Shown piece after piece: positions 1-8,721 of a stretch of DNA of 64,000 bases (positions are counted from its first letter, which is position 1; each line of letters begins with the position of its first letter). Both the position numbers and the translations under genes were made by a program. Source of the stretch: Streptacidiphilus rugosus AM-16 (GTDB lineage: Bacteria > Actinomycetota > Actinomycetes > Streptomycetales > Streptomycetaceae). A model generated the notes under the pieces. That model saw only the letters and a list, made by a program, of their open reading frames with translations, ran no database searches and was not told the origin of the DNA. The stretch is from positions 6,262,001 through 6,326,000 of the forward strand of contig NZ_JQMJ01000004.1 of assembly GCF_000744655.1 (NCBI RefSeq), given 5' to 3'.

Positions 1-1
1 C

Positions 2-2119
2 CTGCTCGGCGCCCACGACACGGTGGAAGGCACCGCGGTCCGGGTGCTGCGGCCGCTGGCCGAGCGGGTGGTCGTCGACACCGGGGTGGAGCGCCACGAG
101 CTGACGCACCAGCAGGACGGGCTCTTCACCGGCCTGCTCCCCATGGGCTCGGTCACCGAGGGCTACCTGCTCCAGGTCCGCTACGCGGGCGACTGGTACG
201 AGCAGGAGGACGGCTACCGCTTCCTGCCCACGCTCGAGGAGACCGACCTGCACCTGATCGGCGAGGGGCGGCACGAGCAGCTGTGGCGGGCGCTCGGCTC
301 GCACCCGCGCGTGATCCGGGGCACCACCGGCACCTCCTTCGCGCTCTGGGCCCCGAACGCGTCCGGCGTCCGGCTGGTCGGCGACTTCAACGGCTGGAAC
401 GGCGCGGCCCACCCGATGCGCTCGCTGGGCGCGAGCGGCGTCTGGGAGCTGTTCGTGCCGGGGATCGGCGAGGGCGCCCGCTACAAGTACGAGATCGCCA
501 CCCGCGACGGCCGGATGGTGCAGAAGGCCGACCCGCTGGCCCGCGCCACCGAGGTCCCCCCGTCCACCGCCTCCGTCGTGCACGCGTCCCACCACCGCTG
601 GAACGACGCGGAGTGGATGTCCACGCGCGGCCGGCTCCCCCACCACGAGGCGCCGCTCAGCATCTACGAGGTACATCTGGCCTCCTGGCGGCCGGGGCTG
701 ACGTACCGGCAGCTGGCGGAGGAGCTGCCCGCCTACGTCCGCGACCTCGGCTTCACCCACGTCGAGCTGATGCCGGTGATGGAGCACCCCTTCGGCGGCT
801 CCTGGGGCTACCAGGTCACCGGCTTCTACGCGCCGACCTCCCGGCTGGGTTCCCCTGACGACTTCCGTTTCCTGGTGGACTCGCTGCACCAGGCGGGTCT
901 CGGCGTGATCGTCGACTGGGTGCCCGCGCACTTCCCCAAGGACGACTTCGGCCTGGCCCGCTTCGACGGCGAGCCGCTGTACGAGCCGGCCGACCCGCGC
1001 CGGGCCGAGCACCCGGACTGGGGCACCCTGGAGTTCGACTACGGCCGCACCGAGGTGCGCAACTTCCTGGTCGCAAACGCGGTCTTCTGGGGCGAGGAGT
1101 TCCACGTCGACGGCCTGCGCGTGGACGCGGTGGCCTCGATGCTGTATCTGGACTACTCCCGCGAGCACGGCGAGTGGGCGCCCAACGAGCACGGCGGGCG
1201 GGAGAACTGGGACGCCGTCCGGTTCCTGCAGGAGATGAACGCCACCGTCTACCGGCGCTGCCCCGGCATCGTGACCATCGCCGAGGAGTCCACCGCCTGG
1301 CCGGGCGTCACCGCCCCCACCGACCACGGCGGCCTCGGCTTCGGCCTGAAGTGGAACATGGGCTGGATGCACGACTCGCTGCAGTACATGAGCCACGAGC
1401 CGGTGCACCGCAAGTACCACCACAACGAGATGACCTTCTCGATGGTCTACGCCTACAGCGAGAACTACGTGCTGCCGATCTCGCACGACGAGGTGGTGCA
1501 CGGCAAGCGCGCGCTGGTGAGCAAGATGCCCGGCGACTGGTGGCAGCAGCGCGCCGACGAGCGCGCCTACCTGGGCTTCATGTGGGCCCACCCGGGCAAG
1601 CAACTGCTCTTCATGGGCCAGGAGTTCGCCCAGGGCGCGGAGTGGGACCACGAGAGCGGACCGCAGTGGTGGGTGCTGGACGAGTCCTGGCCCGCGCACG
1701 CCGAGCACGCGGGGGTCCGCGAGCTGGTCCGCGACCTGAACCGGCTCTACCTGGACACCCCGGCGCTGTGGCAGCAGGACTCGGTCCCGGCCGGCTTCGC
1801 CTGGCTGGACGGCGGCGCGGCGGAGGACAACGTCTTCTCCTTCGTCCGCTTCGACCGGCAGGGACGCCCGCTGGTCTGCGTCAGCAACCTCTCGCCTGTG
1901 GTGCGGCACGACTACCGGGTGGGGCTGCCGACGGTCCGGGCGGACGTGCGCGACGCGCGCTGGCTGGAGATCCTCAACACCGACACCCTCGTCTACGGCG
2001 GGAGCGGCGTCGGCAACCCGGATCCGGTCAAGGCCGAGCCGCTGCCGTGGAACGGCCGCGACACCAGCGCGGAGCTGGTCCTGCCGCCGCTTTCCACCAT
2101 CTGGTTGAGCCCGGCGTAG
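2..2119 (+). CDS. glgB: 1,4-alpha-glucan branching enzyme, 5' end cut by window
   Basis: Forms alpha-1,6 branches in glycogen or alpha-glucan in the cytoplasm (GH13 family). The frame is open to the left edge and reads LLGAHDTVEG before the first possible GTG at 23, so the true start lies outside the window. An N-terminal CBM48-type domain (WAPNASGVRLVGDFNGW) precedes the catalytic barrel. The barrel has GLRVDAV with the nucleophile Asp near position 1124, AEES with the acid/base Glu near 1283, and ISHDEVVHGK. The C-terminal beta domain is complete. In streptomycetes a glgB closes the glgE/treS maltosyl-phosphate glucan operon; whether that operon lies to the left cannot be seen. The identification is firm. 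Confidence 0.96.
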   Translation: MLGAHDTVEGTAVRVLRPLAERVVVDTGVERHELTHQQDGLFTGLLPMGSVTEGYLLQVRYAGDWYEQEDGYRFLPTLEETDLHLIGEGRHEQLWRALGSHPRVIRGTTGTSFALWAPNASGVRLVGDFNGWNGAAHPMRSLGASGVWELFVPGIGEGARYKYEIATRDGRMVQKADPLARATEVPPSTASVVHASHHRWNDAEWMSTRGRLPHHEAPLSIYEVHLASWRPGLTYRQLAEELPAYVRDLGFTHVELMPVMEHPFGGSWGYQVTGFYAPTSRLGSPDDFRFLVDSLHQAGLGVIVDWVPAHFPKDDFGLARFDGEPLYEPADPRRAEHPDWGTLEFDYGRTEVRNFLVANAVFWGEEFHVDGLRVDAVASMLYLDYSREHGEWAPNEHGGRENWDAVRFLQEMNATVYRRCPGIVTIAEESTAWPGVTAPTDHGGLGFGLKWNMGWMHDSLQYMSHEPVHRKYHHNEMTFSMVYAYSENYVLPISHDEVVHGKRALVSKMPGDWWQQRADERAYLGFMWAHPGKQLLFMGQEFAQGAEWDHESGPQWWVLDESWPAHAEHAGVRELVRDLNRLYLDTPALWQQDSVPAGFAWLDGGAAEDNVFSFVRFDRQGRPLVCVSNLSPVVRHDYRVGLPTVRADVRDARWLEILNTDTLVYGGSGVGNPDPVKAEPLPWNGRDTSAELVLPPLSTIWLSPA

Positions 2120-2147
2120 GCGCGGGCGGGCCCGTATCCTCGCGGGC

Positions 2148-3386
2148 ATGACCGTCGTCCAGATCCCCGGTTCCAAGTCGATCACCGCCCGCGCGCTCTA
2201 CCTCGCGGCGGCCGCCGAGGGCGTCACCACGCTTCGGCAACCCCTGCTCTCCGACGACTCCGAGGGCTTCGCCGAGGGGCTGATCAGCCTTGGCTACGCC
2301 GTCGACCGGCAACCGGGGGTCTGGACGATCACGGGCCGCCCGTCCGGCCCCGGCGTGTCCTCGGCGGACGTCTTCTGCCGCGACGGCGCGACCACCGCGC
2401 GGTTCCTGCCCGCGCTGGCCGCCGCCGGGCAGGGCAGCTTCCGCTTCGACGCCTCCGCGCAGATGCGGCGGCGTCCGCTCGGCCCGCTGACGCAGGCGCT
2501 GCGCGAGCTCGGCGTGGACCTGGTGCACGAGGAGCAGGAGGGCCACCACCCGCTGCGGATCGAGGCCGCCGGCATCAAGGGCGGCGCGATCACCCTGGAC
2601 GCGGGGCTCTCCTCGCAGTTCCTGACGGCGCTGCTGCTGACCGGCCCGCTCACCAGGGAGGGTCTGGAGATCACCGTCACCGACCTGGTCTCGGTGCCGT
2701 ACGTCGAGATCACGCTGGCGATGATGAACCGCTTCGGCAATCCGGCCCGGCGCGAGGGCGACACCTTCGTGGTGCCGCCGGTGCCCTACCGCGCGGTGGA
2801 CTACCTGATCGAGCCCGACGCCTCGACGGCCAGCTACGTCTTCGCGGCGGCGGCCCTGACCGGCAACACCGTGACCGTGCCCGGTCTGGGCGGCGACTCG
2901 CTCCAGGGCGACCTGCGCTTCGCCGAGGTGCTGCGGACGATGGGCGCGGACGTCTCGATCACCCCGGAGGCCACCACGGTGACCGGCACCGGCCGGCTGC
3001 GCGGCGTCACGGTCAACATGCGGGACATCTCCGACACGGTCCCCACCCTGGCGGCGATCGCGCCCTTCGCGGACGGGCCGGTGCGGATCGAGGACGTCTA
3101 CAACACGCGCATCAAGGAGTGCGACCGTCTGGCCGCCTGCGAGCAGAACCTCAAGGCCCTGGGCGTGCCGGTGACGACGGGTCGGGACTGGATCGAGATC
3201 CAGCCCGCGCAGCCGACCGGCCCGACCCTGATCGCCTGTCACGGCGACCACCGCATCGCGATGTCCTTCAGCGTCACCGGCCTGCGCACGGACGGGATCA
3301 CCCTGGACGACCCCGGCTGCGTGAAGAAGACCTTCCCGCGGTTCCACGAGGCGCTCGCCGAGCTGAAGGCGACCTGGGGTCTGTAG
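2148..3386 (+). CDS. aroA: 3-phosphoshikimate 1-carboxyvinyltransferase (EPSP synthase), divergent
   Basis: Transfers enolpyruvate from PEP to shikimate-3-phosphate in the shikimate pathway. Family residues are present: PGSKS near the N terminus, SSQF, SDTVPT (catalytic Asp), RIKECDRL, GDHRIAM and VKKTFP. At 412 residues it is slightly short for AroA. The PEP-site loop reads RDGATTARF, where the usual form is GNAGTAMRP; Ala81 falls where E. coli has Gly96 and Phe86 where it has Pro101. Ala at that glycine is the known glyphosate-insensitivity substitution, also natural in class II enzymes. It lies 28 bp after glgB and not among other shikimate genes, so it may be a second copy. ATG start with a weak ribosome binding site. 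Confidence 0.88.
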   Translation: MTVVQIPGSKSITARALYLAAAAEGVTTLRQPLLSDDSEGFAEGLISLGYAVDRQPGVWTITGRPSGPGVSSADVFCRDGATTARFLPALAAAGQGSFRFDASAQMRRRPLGPLTQALRELGVDLVHEEQEGHHPLRIEAAGIKGGAITLDAGLSSQFLTALLLTGPLTREGLEITVTDLVSVPYVEITLAMMNRFGNPARREGDTFVVPPVPYRAVDYLIEPDASTASYVFAAAALTGNTVTVPGLGGDSLQGDLRFAEVLRTMGADVSITPEATTVTGTGRLRGVTVNMRDISDTVPTLAAIAPFADGPVRIEDVYNTRIKECDRLAACEQNLKALGVPVTTGRDWIEIQPAQPTGPTLIACHGDHRIAMSFSVTGLRTDGITLDDPGCVKKTFPRFHEALAELKATWGL

Positions 3387-3801
3387 CTGCCGCCCCGCGG
3401 GGGCGAGGGCGGCGACGCGGAGTGCGGCGGACGGGGACGAGATCGTTCCGTAACCGCGAGTTCAGTTCCGTCGTCTTTCCTGTGCGACGGTTTCCGTTCC
3501 ACTTCGGCGATCACGCAACTGATTCCGTAATCCAGGAAGCAACATAAACGAATTCCGCCAAAGCATTGCCAGCCTCGTCCGCCAAACGGCACCATGTGGC
3601 ACGCGCAGGCACCAGAGGTGTCCGAGCGGTGACCCCGCCTCCGGAAACACAAGCGTCACACGGCTGTTGCCCAGCTCGCGCTCCCACCTGCTTGAGTGCG
3701 GTCCACGTCCCCCCGCGCGCACGCCGCACCACCGTTCCCATGCACCGTGACCCGAGGCCATGTCCCCACGCGCACCTCCGGTCACGCAGGAGAGGCCCCC
3801 C
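3387..3801 (+). other. intergenic region between aroA and permease
   Basis: About 415 bases without a convincing gene. A small GC hairpin (3392-3404) just after the aroA stop may act as a terminator. The stretch 3440-3560 is poorer in GC than its surroundings and holds a short stem (3466-3489, CCGTCG/CGACGG), so the permease promoter is probably here. I could not fix -35/-10 boxes. A 79-codon frame at 3566-3805 has no ribosome binding site or recognisable product. Confidence 0.4.
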
Positions 3802-5295
3802 TTGAGCGAGTACACCCCGACGGAGACCAGAGGCGGCCTCAAGGCCAACGTCCTCGGCACGTTCGACACCATCGTCATGGCCATCGCCGGCAGCGCCCCC
3901 GCGTACTCGCTCGCCGCGAGCTCCGCCGCGCTCATCGCCGCGGCCGGCCTGTTCAGCCCGGCCGCCCTGCTGTGGTGTGCGATACCGATGCTCGGCATCG
4001 CCTGGGCCTTCAACTACCTCGGGCGTCTCGACGTCAACGCCGGCGCCAGCTACTCCTGGGTCGGCCGCGCGCTGCATCCCTCGCTCGGCTTCGCGGCGGG
4101 CTGGTCGCTCGTCGTCTCTGCGCTGATCTTCATGGTCGCCGGCTCGCTGCCCGCCGGGCAGTACACGCTCTCGCTCTTCTCCGACAGCCTGGCCGCCAAC
4201 ACCTGGGCCTGCGTGGGCGTCGGCGCCTTCGTCTTCCTGGTGATGGCCCTGCTGGTGCTGCTGGGCGCGCGGATCACCGCGCACGCGCAGTGGATCATGA
4301 CCGGCGTCGAGATCGCCATCCTGGCGATCTTCGGCATCCTGGCGCTGTTCCACCACCGCCCGGGCGCGAGCTTCCACCTCTCCTACCTCTGGGGCTTCGG
4401 CCACTTCGGCGGCATGGCGGGCTTCGCCACCTCGGCGCTGGTCGCCGGCTTCTACTTCTGGGGCTGGGACGTCACCGCCAACCTGAGCGAGGAGACCACC
4501 GACTCCAAGCGCAACTCCGGCCTCGGCGGCCTGCTCGGCGTGGCCGTGGTCTTCGCCATCTTCGAGATCTTCACCATCGCGCTCAACATGAACGTGACGG
4601 ACAAGCAGATCAGCAGCGGCACCTTCCTGAGCGACCTCGGCGAGATCATCATGCCGGGCGCGGGCGGCAAGATCATGGTGCTGGCCGTGGTGCTCTCCAC
4701 CGTCGCCACGCTGGAGACGACGCTGATCCAGATCAGCCGCTCGCTCTTCGCCATGGGCCGCGACAACACGCTCCCCGCCGCCTTCGGCAAGACGCACCCG
4801 AAGTGGCAGACCCCGTACGTCGCCATCGGCGTCATCGTCGCCATCTCGCTCGGCCTGTTCCTGGCTGCCAGCCAGATCGGCTCGGTGAACAACATCCTGC
4901 AGGACGCGGTGCTCGCGATCGGTCTGCAGATCTGCGTGTACTACGCGCTGGCGGGCATCGCCGTCGTGGTCGCCTACCGCAAGGTCGTCTTCAAGTCGGT
5001 CTCCAACGCAATCTTCGTGGGCATCTGGCCCGGCGCGGGCGCGCTGTTCATGGCCTTCCTGTTCGTCGAGAACTGCAAGACCCTGGACACCGAGGTGCTG
5101 CTGATCGGCCTGGGCGCGCTGGCGATCGGGATCATTCCGCTGGCGATCTACTGGGCCAAGGGCAGCGAGTTCTACACCAACCCGCCGGCCCGCCTGGACG
5201 CGGCGCTCGCCGAGGCCGTGGACGCCGAGTTCGGCGGCTCCACCCTGGCGAAGGCCTCCTCCGGCAACTCGGGCGGCATGGCGACCGACCTGTAG
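3802..5295 (+). CDS. APC-family amino acid permease
   Basis: Integral membrane transporter of the amino acid-polyamine-organocation superfamily, probably importing an amino acid or related cation. About 12 hydrophobic segments follow one another; the first carries the APC motif around GTFDTIVMAIAGSAPAYS, and a conserved 'SRSLFAMGRDNTLP' element sits in the middle third. I place the start at TTG 3802 because GGAGAGG lies 6 bases upstream; an in-frame ATG at 3760 would add 14 Pro/Arg-rich residues and has a weaker site. The C-terminal tail is soluble. A strong terminator follows. The substrate cannot be told from sequence. Confidence 0.88.
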   Translation: MSEYTPTETRGGLKANVLGTFDTIVMAIAGSAPAYSLAASSAALIAAAGLFSPAALLWCAIPMLGIAWAFNYLGRLDVNAGASYSWVGRALHPSLGFAAGWSLVVSALIFMVAGSLPAGQYTLSLFSDSLAANTWACVGVGAFVFLVMALLVLLGARITAHAQWIMTGVEIAILAIFGILALFHHRPGASFHLSYLWGFGHFGGMAGFATSALVAGFYFWGWDVTANLSEETTDSKRNSGLGGLLGVAVVFAIFEIFTIALNMNVTDKQISSGTFLSDLGEIIMPGAGGKIMVLAVVLSTVATLETTLIQISRSLFAMGRDNTLPAAFGKTHPKWQTPYVAIGVIVAISLGLFLAASQIGSVNNILQDAVLAIGLQICVYYALAGIAVVVAYRKVVFKSVSNAIFVGIWPGAGALFMAFLFVENCKTLDTEVLLIGLGALAIGIIPLAIYWAKGSEFYTNPPARLDAALAEAVDAEFGGSTLAKASSGNSGGMATDL

Positions 5296-5364
5296 CCCGC
5301 GGGGCTTCCACGGTCCGCAACTTTGGCACGACGTTCGACAGTTCACTGAGTTCCTGAGCACGAC

Positions 5365-5390
5365 GACCGGCAGTCATCCGACTGCCGGTC
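5365..5390 (+). terminator. terminator hairpin after permease
   Basis: A perfect 10-bp stem (GACCGGCAGT/ACTGCCGGTC; 11 bp if the C-G loop-closing pair forms) with a tiny loop, followed by TGTCGGCTTT. It separates the permease from the next gene. Confidence 0.75.
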
Positions 5391-5430
5391 TGTCGGCTTT
5401 CCCGCCACCGAGCCCAGGGGGGCCTCTGAC

Positions 5431-6405
5431 ATGGCCAGAGCATCACGACGTCGCACGACCGCACCGCAGTTCGACCCCACCTACGGCGACCGCGAGCTCG
5501 CCACGGCGCGGCAGGACCTGATCGTCGGCCGCTGGCAGGGCGCGCGCGACCTGCTGCGCGACACCGGCCGCGACTGGGACCGGCGCACGCACCGGCTGCG
5601 CCTCCTCGCCGACACGGCGGCCTCCGCCCGCACCGTCGAGACCTGGCAGATGGCCGAGCCGAACAACCCCGACGCCCTGGTGCTGCGCGCCGAGACCGAG
5701 GTCCAGCGGGTCTTCTCCGCCGTCGCGGAGTCCAACAACCAGAACGGGACCCCGCCGCCGACGCAGGACGCTTTCGACCGCCGCGAGTTGGACCGCGTCG
5801 CCCGGATCTGCCTGCAGGCGTCCGAACGGCACCCGGCCGACCCCGTCCCGTGGGTGTCCCTGATGACCCTGGCCCGTCTCTACGGCCAGGGTCATCCCCA
5901 TGTCTGGCACTGGTGGCGCGAGCTGCAGGCCAGGGACCAGTTCAACCGCGAGGGCCACCACCAGGTGCTGCGTCACCTGTCCGCGCGCTGGCACGGCAGC
6001 CACGGCGAGATGTACAACTTCGCCCGCGACAGCGCGGCGTTCGTGCCGCCCGGTTCGCCGCTGGCCGCGCTGACGCAGGCCGCCCGCGCGGAGCACTACC
6101 GCCAGCGCACGCAGGCGGAGGGCGAGAGCGCGGTCGGCCTGACCTACCACTGGACCCACGAGGTCGCGGTGCAGGCGCTGGGCACGACCATGCGGCAGTG
6201 GATCGGCCACCGCTCGGGCATCGAGTACGCGCAGGACGTCGCCGACCTCAACCTCCTCCTCCACGGCCTGGTCTTCGCCGGACTCCTCACCGAGGCGAAG
6301 GAGGTCTTCGCCCAACTCGGCGACCGCCCCACCCGCGTCCCGTGGGCCTACTGCGGCGATCCCATGCCCCTCTTCCAACACTGGCGCACCCAACTCGGCG
6401 GCTGA
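5431..6405 (+). CDS. conserved actinobacterial TPR-like protein of unknown function
   Basis: A 324-residue soluble protein with no signal peptide or membrane segment. It is predicted mostly helical with repeated Ala/Leu/Arg patterns (ARQDLIVGRWQGARDLL, ARICLQASERHPADPVPW) that look like tetratricopeptide-type helix pairs, and a Trp-rich middle (HVWHWWRELQ). ATG start, with AGGGGGGCC just upstream. It lies between the permease and pta, both on the same strand but separated from it by hairpins at each side, so it is probably monocistronic. Such proteins are commonly found next to pta-ackA in streptomycetes; no biochemical role is known to me. Confidence 0.8.
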   Translation: MARASRRRTTAPQFDPTYGDRELATARQDLIVGRWQGARDLLRDTGRDWDRRTHRLRLLADTAASARTVETWQMAEPNNPDALVLRAETEVQRVFSAVAESNNQNGTPPPTQDAFDRRELDRVARICLQASERHPADPVPWVSLMTLARLYGQGHPHVWHWWRELQARDQFNREGHHQVLRHLSARWHGSHGEMYNFARDSAAFVPPGSPLAALTQAARAEHYRQRTQAEGESAVGLTYHWTHEVAVQALGTTMRQWIGHRSGIEYAQDVADLNLLLHGLVFAGLLTEAKEVFAQLGDRPTRVPWAYCGDPMPLFQHWRTQLGG

Positions 6406-6431
6406 CGCTCCCGGCCGGCGGGCCGGTGGCA

Positions 6432-6462
6432 CCACCCCAGGGCCGCACGGCCCCGGGGGTGG
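6432..6462 (+). terminator. GC-rich terminator hairpin
   Basis: Inverted repeat CCACCCCAGGGCCG / CGGCCCCGGGGGTGG with a short loop, directly after the TPR-like gene and before pta. There is no T tract, as is common in actinobacteria. Confidence 0.6.
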
Positions 6463-6567
6463 GGACCATGGTCATCAGTTCTCACGCGGGCACGACAGTG
6501 TCCGAAATGCGAAGGTAGTCTCGAAGCCGTTCGGAACTTCCATCAGCGACTCGAACGGAGGGCCCCG

Positions 6568-8721
6568 GTGGCCCGCAGTGTCTATGTGACCGGGATCGGC
6601 AGGGGCGACGGCCGACAAGCCGTCGAGCTGGGTGTGATGGAACTCCTCACCCGGCACGTCGACCGGGTCGGCATCTTCCGGCCGCTGCTGCACCCGCCCA
6701 CCGACCACGTCGTCGACCTGCTGCGCGGCCGCTACCGTGTCGAGCTGCCCTCGCAGGACATGTACGGGCTCGGCTACGACGAGGCCGCCGCGCTCCAGGC
6801 CGAGCGGGGCCAGGACGAGCTCGTCGGGCTGCTCGTCGACCGCTTCCGAGCGGTGGAGCGGGAGTGCGAGGCCGTCCTCGTGCTGGGGACCGACTACGCG
6901 TCCACCAACATCCCCGACGAGCTCGCGCTCAACGCCCGGCTCGCCAACGAGTTCGGCGCCGGCGTGCTCGCGGTCGTCGGCGGACACCGCGAGACCGCGG
7001 ACACCGTGGTCAACGAGGTGCGCAACGCCCACCGGTCCTTCACCGACCTGGGCTGCAACATCATCGCCATGATCGCCAACCGGGTCGCGGGCAGCGACAA
7101 GCAGGCGGTCGCCCGCCGCCTCTCGAGCAAGCCCGACGTGCCCTGCTACGTGATACCCGACGACCCCGCGCTCTCCGCCCCCACGGTCACCCAGGTGGTC
7201 GAAGCGACCGGGGCGGAGGTGCTGCTCGGCGACGCCGCGGGTCTCGCCCGCGACGTGCGCAGCTTCGTCTTCGGCGGTGCCATGCTGCCGCTGTTCCTGG
7301 ACGCGCTGTCCGAGGGCTGCATGGTGATCACCCCGGGCGACCGCGCCGACCTGCTCACCGGCGCCCTCGCCGCGCACGCCGCCGGCGCGCCGCCGATCTC
7401 CGGTGTGCTGATGACGCTGGGCGAGACCCCCGGCGCGAACGTGATGAACCTGGCCGCCAGGCTCGCGCCGGGCACGCCGGTGCTCTCCGTCCCCGAGGAC
7501 AGCTACTCGACCGCCCTCGCCCTCTCCGCCCTGGAGGGCCGGCTCACCGCGGCCAGCCCGCGCAAGGCGGAGACCGCCCTGGGCCTCTTCGAACTGCACG
7601 TCGACTCCGCGGAGTTGACCGACCGGATCGAGCTGAGCCGGTCCGCGAGGGTCACCCCGATGATGTTCGAGCACGAGCTGCTCGAACGGGCGCGCGGCGC
7701 CGCGCTGCGTGACATCGTGCTGCCCGAAGGGGTCGAGGAGCGGGTGCTGCGCGCGGCCGAGGTGCTGCTGCGCCGCAACGTCTGCCATCTGACGCTGCTC
7801 GGCGGCGAGGACGCGGTCCGTCGCAGGATCGCCGAGCTGGGCCTGAACATCTCCCTGGACGCCGAGCCCGCCGAGGGCCGGGCCCGGGTGCGGATCATCG
7901 ACCCGGTCACCTCGCCGCTGCGGGACCGCTTCGCCGAGGTCTACGCGGAGTTCCGCAAGCACAAGGGGATGACCGTCGAGGTCGCGGGCGACGTGGTCAC
8001 CGACGTCTCGTACTTCGGCACCCTGATGGTCCAGGAGGGCCTCGCGGACGGCATGGTCAGCGGCGCGGTGCACTCCACCGCCGCCACGATCCGGCCGGCC
8101 TTCGAGGTCATCAAGACCTCGCCGGACGCGAAGATCGTCTCCTCGGTCTTCTTCATGTGCCTGGCCGACCGGGTCCTGGTCTACGGCGACTGCGCGGTCA
8201 ACCCGGACCCGGACGCCGAACAGCTGGCCGACATCGCGATCCAGTCGGCCGAGACCGCCGCCCGCTTCGGCGTCACGCCGCGGGTCGCGCTCCTCTCCTA
8301 CTCGACCGGCACCTCGGGCAGCGGTGCGGACGTGGACAAGGTCCGCAAGGCCACCGAGCTGGTCCGCTCGCTGCGCCCGGACCTCCTGGTCGAGGGCCCG
8401 ATCCAGTACGACGCGGCGGTGGAGCCCTCCGTCGCGGCGACCAAGCTGCCGGACTCGGAGGTGGCCGGCCAGGCGACGGTGCTGATCTTCCCGGACCTGA
8501 ACACCGGCAACAACACCTACAAGGCCGTCCAGCGCTCCGCCGGCGCGGTGGCGGTCGGCCCCGTCCTGCAGGGGCTGCGCAAGCCGGTCAACGACCTCTC
8601 CCGGGGCGCGCTGGTCCAGGACATCGTGAACACCGTCGCGATCACCGCCATCCAGGCCCAGCAGGCGGCCCAGGCCGCCCGGTCCGCCGCCGCCGCAGTG
8701 CAGAAGGAGCAGGTCCAGTGA
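6568..8721 (+). CDS. pta: phosphate acetyltransferase
   Basis: Interconverts acetyl-CoA and acetyl phosphate in the cytoplasm. At 717 residues it is the long form: an N-terminal P-loop-like/BioD-type region (about 1-200), a DRTGG regulatory domain (about 210-330, with TPGDRADLLTGAL), and a C-terminal PTA_PTB catalytic domain (about 385-705) with YSTGTSGSG and FPDLNTGNNTYKAVQR. GTG start preceded by GGAGGG at 7-8 bases. Its TGA overlaps the ackA GTG, so the two are translationally coupled. Together they make the reversible acetyl-CoA/acetate route. Confidence 0.96.
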   Translation: MARSVYVTGIGRGDGRQAVELGVMELLTRHVDRVGIFRPLLHPPTDHVVDLLRGRYRVELPSQDMYGLGYDEAAALQAERGQDELVGLLVDRFRAVERECEAVLVLGTDYASTNIPDELALNARLANEFGAGVLAVVGGHRETADTVVNEVRNAHRSFTDLGCNIIAMIANRVAGSDKQAVARRLSSKPDVPCYVIPDDPALSAPTVTQVVEATGAEVLLGDAAGLARDVRSFVFGGAMLPLFLDALSEGCMVITPGDRADLLTGALAAHAAGAPPISGVLMTLGETPGANVMNLAARLAPGTPVLSVPEDSYSTALALSALEGRLTAASPRKAETALGLFELHVDSAELTDRIELSRSARVTPMMFEHELLERARGAALRDIVLPEGVEERVLRAAEVLLRRNVCHLTLLGGEDAVRRRIAELGLNISLDAEPAEGRARVRIIDPVTSPLRDRFAEVYAEFRKHKGMTVEVAGDVVTDVSYFGTLMVQEGLADGMVSGAVHSTAATIRPAFEVIKTSPDAKIVSSVFFMCLADRVLVYGDCAVNPDPDAEQLADIAIQSAETAARFGVTPRVALLSYSTGTSGSGADVDKVRKATELVRSLRPDLLVEGPIQYDAAVEPSVAATKLPDSEVAGQATVLIFPDLNTGNNTYKAVQRSAGAVAVGPVLQGLRKPVNDLSRGALVQDIVNTVAITAIQAQQAAQAARSAAAAVQKEQVQ

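Noticed and set aside
3566..3805. 79-codon frame before the permease gene
   Set aside because: No ribosome binding site, Arg/Pro-rich composition, overlaps the probable promoter.
2148..5295. aroA-permease stretch as a horizontally acquired island
   Set aside because: Base composition and codon use match the neighbours and no mobility gene or repeat flanks it.
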